Positions 31,183 to 36,066 of a DNA stretch of 36,066 nucleotides are shown one piece after another. The position numbers were made by a program, and so were the translations under genes. Location: assembly GCA_002685965.1 (NCBI GenBank), contig NYZE01000089.1, forward strand, positions 1-36,066, written 5' to 3'. The notes under the pieces were generated by a model. The model was given only the letters and a program-made list of their open reading frames with translations. It searched no databases and was not told the DNA's origin. The stretch's first letter is position 1, and every line of letters begins with the position of its first letter. This stretch comes from Planctomycetota bacterium. GTDB lineage: Bacteria > Planctomycetota > UBA1135 > GCA-002748355.

Positions 31183-32699
31183 TCTGCCACTTCCTGGGGC
31201 GCGAACATCGCGGCGATTGCGAAGGTGACGAGGCAACCGACCATCGAGTTCCAGACCCAGGAGAAGGGTCGGGCACCGCCGCCGATCTCACCCCAGAACT
31301 CGACGGTCATCAGCAGCGCGATTCCAGCGCCGAGGGCGATGAGGTTGGTACGGTCACGACCGCGCGTCGTCAGAACGCCGACGAGGAAGACCCCGAGCAG
31401 GGGCGGGAAGATCCAGGTGAGCACCTTGAGCCCCAGCATCAGCACGCCGAAGCCCTGCTTTGCCCCGCTCCTGTCCTCGGCACTCCAGACGATGACGGCG
31501 ACCGTGACGAGCACCAGTCCGAACACGACGGCCATCCACCGCGACACGCGCAGGTAGTGGCGTTCATCGCGGCCGGGGTCCACGTAAGGCTCCCAGACAT
31601 TCTTGACTGCGGTCGAGGACAGCGCCGCGATGGCTGAGTCGAGGCTCGACATCGCCGCCGCGAACAGGCCGGCGAAGATCAGTCCCTTGATCCCGGCTGG
31701 TAGTGCGTCGATCACCCAAGCCGGGAAGACATAGTCCTTCGCCTTCGCTTGTGAGATGCCGTAACTGGTCGCGAGTTCGCTGACTCGCTGCGCGACCCCG
31801 TCGGAACCGCCGTAGTGCAGCCACAGGCCGGATCCAACGGTGAGGAAGAGGATGACGACCGGAATCGTCATGAAGGCACTGAGCCACAGGCTCTTCTGCC
31901 CGGCTCGCTCGTCACGACACGTCAGGGCACGTTGGATCATGTCCTGGTCGGTGCCGTGCGTCGCCATGGTCAGGAAGCACGCGCCGACGAGGCCTCCGAT
32001 CAGCGTGTAGGCCTTGGTCGGATCGAGATCGAGGTCGAGCCAGACCAGCTTGTCGGCGGCGTGCAGTTGGTCGATGGACGTGGCGAAACTGGTCTTCGAA
32101 TCCAGGGCGAGGAAGATCACAGCGAGGACGCCGCCGCCGAGCAGGATCACCCCCTGCAGAACGTCGGTCCAGATCACGGACTTGATACCACCGACGATCG
32201 TGTAGATGACGGCGACCGACGTAATCGCGAGGATCACGAGCGGGAAGCTCAGGTTCGGTACGAGCACCACCATCGCGATCGCCGCGCCGTAGAGTCGAAC
32301 ACCGGAGCCGAGTGACCTTCCGACGAAGAACAGCGCAGCCGATGCGTTCTTGGTCCAGACGCCGAAGCGTTGTTCGAGCCAGCCGTAGACGGTGAACACG
32401 CGCGCGCGGTAGTAGGCCGGGATCAGCACCCAGGCGACGAGGAAGCGTGCGATGACCGAGCCGAAGGCGAGCTGCACGTAGCCCCAGGCGCCGAACAGGG
32501 ACTGCGTCGGCGCGCCGAGGAAGGTCAGCGCGCTGGTTTCGGTCGCGAGGATCGACAGGCCAGCGGCCCACCACGGTATCGCGCGCGAGCCGAGGAAGTA
32601 GTCCTCGGTGTTGCGCTGTCCGCGCCCGGCCCAGAGGCCGATGCTGGCGACGATGAGCAGGTAGCCGGCGAGCGCAACGTAGTCGAGCGTCTCGAGCAT
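31179..32699 (-). CDS. Sodium/solute symporter (SSS family)
   Basis: 506 aa, highly hydrophobic throughout, about 13 membrane helices as in SGLT/PutP-type transporters. Family landmarks: LLIVASIGLWAGR near the N-terminus, TEDYFLGSRAIPWWAAG, ATETSALTFLGAP in TM2, GIKSVIWTDVLQGVILLGG in TM5-6 and LFAAAMSSLDSAIAALSS in TM8, the Na+-binding helix. It imports a small solute, most likely a sugar, amino sugar or related acid, with sodium across the inner membrane. Its stop overlaps the GTG of the GH3 gene, so the two act together, pointing to an amino-sugar or muropeptide-like substrate (inference). ATG 32699 begins a short periplasmic N-terminus, usual for the family. Confidence 0.93.
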   Translation of the reverse strand: MLETLDYVALAGYLLIVASIGLWAGRGQRNTEDYFLGSRAIPWWAAGLSILATETSALTFLGAPTQSLFGAWGYVQLAFGSVIARFLVAWVLIPAYYRARVFTVYGWLEQRFGVWTKNASAALFFVGRSLGSGVRLYGAAIAMVVLVPNLSFPLVILAITSVAVIYTIVGGIKSVIWTDVLQGVILLGGGVLAVIFLALDSKTSFATSIDQLHAADKLVWLDLDLDPTKAYTLIGGLVGACFLTMATHGTDQDMIQRALTCRDERAGQKSLWLSAFMTIPVVILFLTVGSGLWLHYGGSDGVAQRVSELATSYGISQAKAKDYVFPAWVIDALPAGIKGLIFAGLFAAAMSSLDSAIAALSSTAVKNVWEPYVDPGRDERHYLRVSRWMAVVFGLVLVTVAVIVWSAEDRSGAKQGFGVLMLGLKVLTWIFPPLLGVFLVGVLTTRGRDRTNLIALGAGIALLMTVEFWGEIGGGARPFSWVWNSMVGCLVTFAIAAMFAPQEVAE

Positions 32700-32869
32700 G
32701 CGAGGCGGGCAGAGTCGGCGGCGGTTGGCGCCGAGTCAAGCTAGTGTCCTGTCCCCGGACTACGTGTGCAGCTTTCGGCGAGCCGGCTGTGCCGGTGGCA
32801 GGGCGCGCCAAGGCGGACAGATTGGGCTTGTGCCCCCTACTTCGGCCGCGCCCCACTAGGATCTCGCCG

Positions 32870-33256
32870 ATGGACTTCATTCATGTCGGCCTCGTCAGTC
32901 AGTCGGAAGAGCATGCCGATCGGTTCTTCGGAGAGCTGCTGGGTCTTCCCAAGACCAAGAAGAGCCAGTTGCCGCGCGCGGTCACCGAGGGCCTGTTCGG
33001 CGTCGACCAGGACTGCGACCTGGTCTATTACGGAGATGCCGGCCTGGTCTTCGAGGTCTTCGTCATGGGATGGAGCGAGCCGTGCGAGCGGCGTGTCAGC
33101 CACACCTGCATCGAGGTTGCCGACCTGGCTGCGCTCCTGGAACGATGCCGCGAGATGGGCTTCGAGGTGCGGGAGGTCGCGAAGGGAGACAAGGTCGTTG
33201 TCTTCATCGCCGACGCCGACGGCAATCTGTTCGAGATGAAGCAACGGGCCGGCTGA
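32870..33256 (+). CDS. VOC/glyoxalase superfamily protein
   Basis: 128 aa from ATG 32870 ([20 protein letters not shown]); an upstream open stretch from 32744 lacks protein character. One full VOC module of two babab halves. The four metal-ligand positions are filled: His5, Glu62 (FEVF), His78 (SHTCIEV) and Glu122 (NLFEMK). This His-Glu-His-Glu set is that of glyoxalase I and methylmalonyl-CoA epimerase-type enzymes, so it should bind a divalent metal. Substrate unknown. AGGA lies upstream of the start at a reasonable distance. It precedes lsrF on the same strand by 70 bases, so co-transcription is possible. Confidence 0.87.
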   Translation: MDFIHVGLVSQSEEHADRFFGELLGLPKTKKSQLPRAVTEGLFGVDQDCDLVYYGDAGLVFEVFVMGWSEPCERRVSHTCIEVADLAALLERCREMGFEVREVAKGDKVVVFIADADGNLFEMKQRAG

Positions 33257-33326
33257 CTCCAGCTCGAGACGTAGATTCGCCTGGTCGCGACTTGCAGGCT
33301 GCGCTGCCGTCCATACTCTCCGAGCC

Positions 33327-34208
33327 ATGGCCGATCTCGACGACGTCAAGCCGAGCAAAGAGTTCTATGCGGATGTCCCGCAAGAGACCGAGGGTTTCTT
33401 CCTCAAGGGCTGCAACAGCCTGGACTGGGGCATGAAGAACCGCCTGGCTCGGATCTTCAACCCCAAGTCGGGTAACACCGTGATGCTGGCCTTTGACCAT
33501 GGCTACTTCATGGGTGCGACGACCGGCCTCGAGCGCATCGACATCACGATCAATCCGCTACTCGAGTACGCGGACACGCTCATGCTGACCCGCGGCATTC
33601 TGCGCAGCCTCATTCCGGCGGGCACGGAGAAGTCGATCGTGCTGCGCGCGTCCGGTGGACCGAGCATCCTCAGTGAGCTGTCCAACGAGGGCATCGCCGT
33701 GGACATCGAGGAGTCGATTCGTCTCAACGTGTGCGCGATGGCTGTGCAGGTCTTCATCGGCGGCGAGTACGAGAAGCAGTCGATCATGAACATGACCAAG
33801 TTGGTCGATCTCGGCAATCGCTACGGCATCCCGACCCTCGCCGTGACCGCCGTCGGCAAGGACATGGTGCGCGATGCGAAGTACTTCCGGCTCGCGACGC
33901 GCATCTGCGCCGAGCTTGGCGCGCACTATCTCAAGACCTACTACGTCGACGAAGGCTTCGAGACCGTGACGTCATCGTGTCCGGTGCCGATCGTGATCGC
34001 CGGCGGCAAGAAGCGACCCGAGCTGGCCGCGTTGAAGATGGCGTCCAACGCGATCCAGCAGGGCGCCAACGGCGTTGACATGGGTCGCAACATCTTTCAG
34101 TCGGACGCGCCAGCGGCAATGCTGCAGGCCGTGCGCGCGGTCGTTCACGACGGCGAGACGCCCGAAGCCGCGTTCGAGATCTACGAGACGCTAAAGAATG
34201 AGGCGTGA
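33327..34208 (+). CDS. lsrF: LsrF-type aldolase/thiolase (3-hydroxy-5-phosphonooxypentane-2,4-dione thiolase)
   Basis: 293 aa, collinear with E. coli LsrF over the whole length. [91 protein letters not shown] and [12 protein letters not shown] all match. The Schiff-base lysine is Lys203 in LKTYYV. In E. coli it transfers an acetyl group from the phosphorylated AI-2 product to CoA; it belongs to the DhnA class I aldolase family. None of the other lsr genes (transporter, lsrK, lsrG, lsrR) lies in this window, so the bacterium may use it on another C5/C6 phosphate. ATG 33327 matches the E. coli N-terminus exactly. Confidence 0.93.
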   Translation: MADLDDVKPSKEFYADVPQETEGFFLKGCNSLDWGMKNRLARIFNPKSGNTVMLAFDHGYFMGATTGLERIDITINPLLEYADTLMLTRGILRSLIPAGTEKSIVLRASGGPSILSELSNEGIAVDIEESIRLNVCAMAVQVFIGGEYEKQSIMNMTKLVDLGNRYGIPTLAVTAVGKDMVRDAKYFRLATRICAELGAHYLKTYYVDEGFETVTSSCPVPIVIAGGKKRPELAALKMASNAIQQGANGVDMGRNIFQSDAPAAMLQAVRAVVHDGETPEAAFEIYETLKNEA

Positions 34209-34217
34209 CCAGCACGT

Positions 34218-34251
34218 GGCCCGTCCTGGGACGTGACCGTCCCTATGGGCC
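34218..34251 (+). terminator. Nested hairpin after lsrF
   Basis: GGGACG (34228-34233) pairs with CGTCCC (34238-34243) over a TGAC loop, and GGCCC (34218-34222) pairs with GGGCC (34247-34251) outside it. It sits 10 bases after the lsrF stop. No T-run follows, so it may be a terminator or an mRNA 3'-end structure. Confidence 0.4.
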
Positions 34252-34293
34252 AGAAATAGCTGTACATTCCGACGTTCGACGCAGGGGACTACC

Positions 34294-34500
34294 ATGTGGC
34301 ACTGGATGAAACGAGTTCTCCCTTTGGCCGTTCTGGGTCTGGTCGTCGGGCCACTCATCGGCACTTTTCTCGGGGAGCGCTGGCCGGGTGTCACGGACGG
34401 GTTCGTCGGCTTCCTCTACGGCCTCTACATCGGTCCCCTGGTCGGCGCCTTGATCGGCGTTGTCCTTGCCCTGGCGCAGCGCCCGACTGCCGATCGTTGA
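34294..34500 (+). CDS. Small glycine-rich membrane protein, unknown
   Basis: 68 aa. Two predicted membrane segments: LPLAVLGLVVGPLIGTFLG (about residues 9-27) and FVGFLYGLYIGPLVGALIGV (about 37-56), both with regular glycines as in glycine-zipper helices. The N-terminus MWHWMKRV is basic, so it probably faces the cytoplasm, making a hairpin with both ends inside. I recognise no family. GGGGA lies 7 bases before ATG 34294. It stands alone after lsrF and convergent to the basic protein at 34604. It could be a small inner-membrane stress or structural protein; function unknown. Confidence 0.65.
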   Translation: MWHWMKRVLPLAVLGLVVGPLIGTFLGERWPGVTDGFVGFLYGLYIGPLVGALIGVVLALAQRPTADR

Positions 34501-34603
34501 GCGGGTAAGCACCACGCGCGGCGGTGCGATCCGTTGGTCGCGGAGAAGCCGAAGGCCCGAGCCTGGCAAGCATGCGCGGCACCAACGCTTGTGCCGTGCC
34601 CTG

Positions 34604-35062
34604 CTACTTCTTGTGCGACTTGAAGTCCTTCTTGTGCTTCGCGCTGCCGCCCTTGTTGGCGATGCCACCAGTCGCGCCGCGGAAACGGTCGGTGCTGGCA
34701 TTCGACCGGTTCGAGAAGCCCTGTGCCTTCGAGCGGACCTTCGGGCGCACGGTCTTTCCGCTCTTGTCCTTGCGGTGAAAGCCGCCGCGGTTGTACTTGC
34801 CGCGCGCGATGTCGACGTGATCGAACATCGGTAGCCGCGCGTCGGGGAACTCGCTCTTCATGTGCTCGGAGATCTGTTCGTCGGTCAGACGTTCGCTCTC
34901 GTCACCCTGCTCGTTCTCCTCGAAGACCCGGATCCAGGTTTCGTTGACTCCGACACCGCTCGTCGTACCGACGGGGGCGGACGTCTTCGCCGAGGCGTCG
35001 CTCGTCTTGTCGGCTCGAGCCGCCTTGGCTTTGCTGCCGGAACTCTTCTTCTTCTGCGGCAT
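34604..35062 (-). CDS. Small basic, low-complexity protein, unknown
   Basis: 152 aa. N-terminus MPQKKKSSGSKAKAARADKT and C-terminus KGGSAKHKKDFKSHKK are Lys-rich tails; the N-terminal 40 residues are Ala/Ser/Lys low complexity. Between them lies an ordered region, ETWIRVFEENEQGDESERLT followed by DEQISEHMKSEFP, then MFDHVDIARGKYNRGGFHRK. AGGAG lies just upstream of ATG 35062, giving a confident start. No signal peptide. The charge pattern suggests nucleic-acid or ribosome association, or a histone-like role, but no family is recognised. Confidence 0.7.
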   Translation of the reverse strand: MPQKKKSSGSKAKAARADKTSDASAKTSAPVGTTSGVGVNETWIRVFEENEQGDESERLTDEQISEHMKSEFPDARLPMFDHVDIARGKYNRGGFHRKDKSGKTVRPKVRSKAQGFSNRSNASTDRFRGATGGIANKGGSAKHKKDFKSHKK

Positions 35063-35143
35063 CGGGTCTCCTGTGGCTCTCGATACTAGAGGAGTTCGCC
35101 AGGCGATGCTCGATCGGTGGACAGCAAGTCGAGAACCGACGTG

Positions 35144-36066
35144 CTAGCGACGGCGCGTCAGGTCGCGGCGTGTCCAGAAGCCGTCCTTGTCACGGTCCCA
35201 CGCGGCGAGAGCCGCAGCAATAACCGCTTCCCATTCCTGGGCATCGACCTTGTTGTTGCGGTCAACGTCCAAGCGCAGCCACATGCGCCGCGCCGCGATC
35301 GCCGGCGTCGCTACGCCGCCGAAGGCTGCTCGGGCGGCGGGTTGCCGGCCCGCTTCGTCCTCGACCTCGGTGCGCTCGAGGGTGCCGGAACCGTTGGCGT
35401 CGAGGGCCGCGAAGCTCGTTTGGATCGCAGCGTCGATGTCTTCCTTGGAGAACCTGTCCTGGTCGTCGAGCGGGAGTGTGTCCGTTTGCACGAAGAACCT
35501 GCCGATGGCTGCGCCGCCGGCGTTCGACTGGCTCATCCGCCCAAACCTGGCGAAGCCTGTGTTGCGTCCCTTGACCTTGCCGTCTAGCTGATCACGAACG
35601 TTTTGGACGCGACGAGTGACGAAGTCCCTGGTGGTGGATAGGGCGCGCTCGACCGATCGTGCTGAGCGCGGTTGACGACCCATCATGGCCATGCCCATGC
35701 GCGATGCGGAGCGGCGCCGGGGGGCCTTGGTCACCGCATCGCTGCGCTTCCATTCGTCCGCGACCGCAGTCTTGATGGTCTTGCTGGCCAACTCGATGCT
35801 CGCGAGGAGTGCTTTCGCGGAGCATGGTCCGTCGATGAGTTCGCGGCAGATCTTCTTGTAGCGGTCGAGGACCGCGGGAATCGCGAGCAGTCGGGCTATC
35901 CCTGGAACCGCGGTCGGCTTTGTGATGCTCGAGTCGCCGCGTGCGCCGCCCATCATGCGGAAGCCGCCGAATGACAGGTTCAGGTCCCACGGGATCCAGA
36001 CGACGCGCTTCGTCCGTGCCGGAACCGCCATGTAGAAGTTGTGCGGCAGCATGAACGGGCTGTCGA
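35144..36066 (-). CDS. CotH-like kinase with C-terminal EF-hands (5' end outside window)
   Basis: The frame enters from the right edge (reading DSPFMLPHNFYM) and ends at 35144, so at least 306 residues of the C-terminal part are present. HNFYM, then KRVVWIPWDLNLSFGG, matches the metal/ATP site of CotH spore-coat-type kinases; the second acidic residue of the usual DxDxxFG is Asn here. A basic linker follows, then an EF-hand tail: loops DANGSGTLERTE, DVDRNNKVDAQE and DRDKDGFWTRRD. The second has Asn instead of Gly at loop position 6. Expected: an extracytoplasmic, calcium-binding, atypical protein kinase, a combination common in planctomycetes. Signal peptide and N-lobe are not visible. The AUG-like codon at 36052 is internal. 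Confidence 0.82.
   Translation of the reverse strand, partial: DSPFMLPHNFYMAVPARTKRVVWIPWDLNLSFGGFRMMGGARGDSSITKPTAVPGIARLLAIPAVLDRYKKICRELIDGPCSAKALLASIELASKTIKTAVADEWKRSDAVTKAPRRRSASRMGMAMMGRQPRSARSVERALSTTRDFVTRRVQNVRDQLDGKVKGRNTGFARFGRMSQSNAGGAAIGRFFVQTDTLPLDDQDRFSKEDIDAAIQTSFAALDANGSGTLERTEVEDEAGRQPAARAAFGGVATPAIAARRMWLRLDVDRNNKVDAQEWEAVIAAALAAWDRDKDGFWTRRDLTRRR

Noticed and set aside
31183-31236. N-terminal extension of the GH3 protein
   Set aside because: It lies inside the symporter coding sequence; the GTGA overlap gives a better start.
1-36066. CRISPR arrays, insertion sequences, rRNA, prophage or attachment sites
   Set aside because: No spaced direct repeats, transposase or integrase motifs, terminal inverted repeats or rRNA signatures were seen.

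Overview
The window is high-GC bacterial chromosome, most likely from a Planctomycetota bacterium or a close relative. This rests on gene content, not on a marker gene. Secreted proteins with short signal peptides, often ending in A-Q, dominate. They include a sulfatase, a SASA-type carbohydrate esterase, two unlike M1 metallopeptidases, an F5/8C lipoprotein, a diheme-LamG-propeller giant, a CotH-like kinase with EF-hands, Tat-exported Gfo/Idh/MocA and sugar isomerase proteins, and short remnants resembling FG-GAP and planctomycete secreted-protein tail domains. Genes are mostly single or in two- to three-gene runs with frequent strand changes. I see no rRNA, tRNA, CRISPR array, insertion sequence or phage gene.

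Layout. 1-1100: partial secreted PHP hydrolase (-). 1606-1821: infA, with a hairpin over its ribosome site. 1905-11178: M1 peptidase, zinc-ribbon SDR, sulfatase, discoidin lipoprotein, SASA esterase, second M1 peptidase. 11504-13622: PqqB-like metallo-hydrolase plus metallophosphatase, probably one operon. 13806-15230: Cys-nucleophile alpha/beta hydrolase with a truncated FG-GAP remnant directly upstream. 15348-15911: phosphoribosyltransferase. 15919-23043: sugar block, comprising a 1055-aa GHMP kinase-nucleotidyltransferase fusion (-) divergent from a Gfo/Idh/MocA - PfkB kinase - 2-epimerase operon (+). 23188-28189: the giant diheme protein and a Tat-exported TIM-barrel isomerase. 28231-29497: trmL, a frameshifted remnant and a conserved-looking unknown. 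29701-32699: Na+/solute symporter translationally coupled to a NagZ-like GH3. 32870-34208: VOC protein and lsrF. 34294-36066: two small unknowns and the 3' end of a CotH/EF-hand gene.

How the genes may work together. Most of the window suggests scavenging of sulfated or acetylated polysaccharide and peptide in the cell envelope, with symporter plus GH3 for amino-sugar or peptidoglycan-type turnover. The most distinctive unit is the sugar block. A PfkB kinase of the heptose-kinase type, a cellobiose/mannose-type 2-epimerase and an exported oxidoreductase sit opposite a fused sugar-1-kinase/pyrophosphorylase whose domain order is the reverse of known FKP/FKGP enzymes. It is the best candidate here for an undescribed nucleotide-sugar pathway. 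Several short gene fragments with coding-like codon use lie between genes, which suggests ongoing gene loss.
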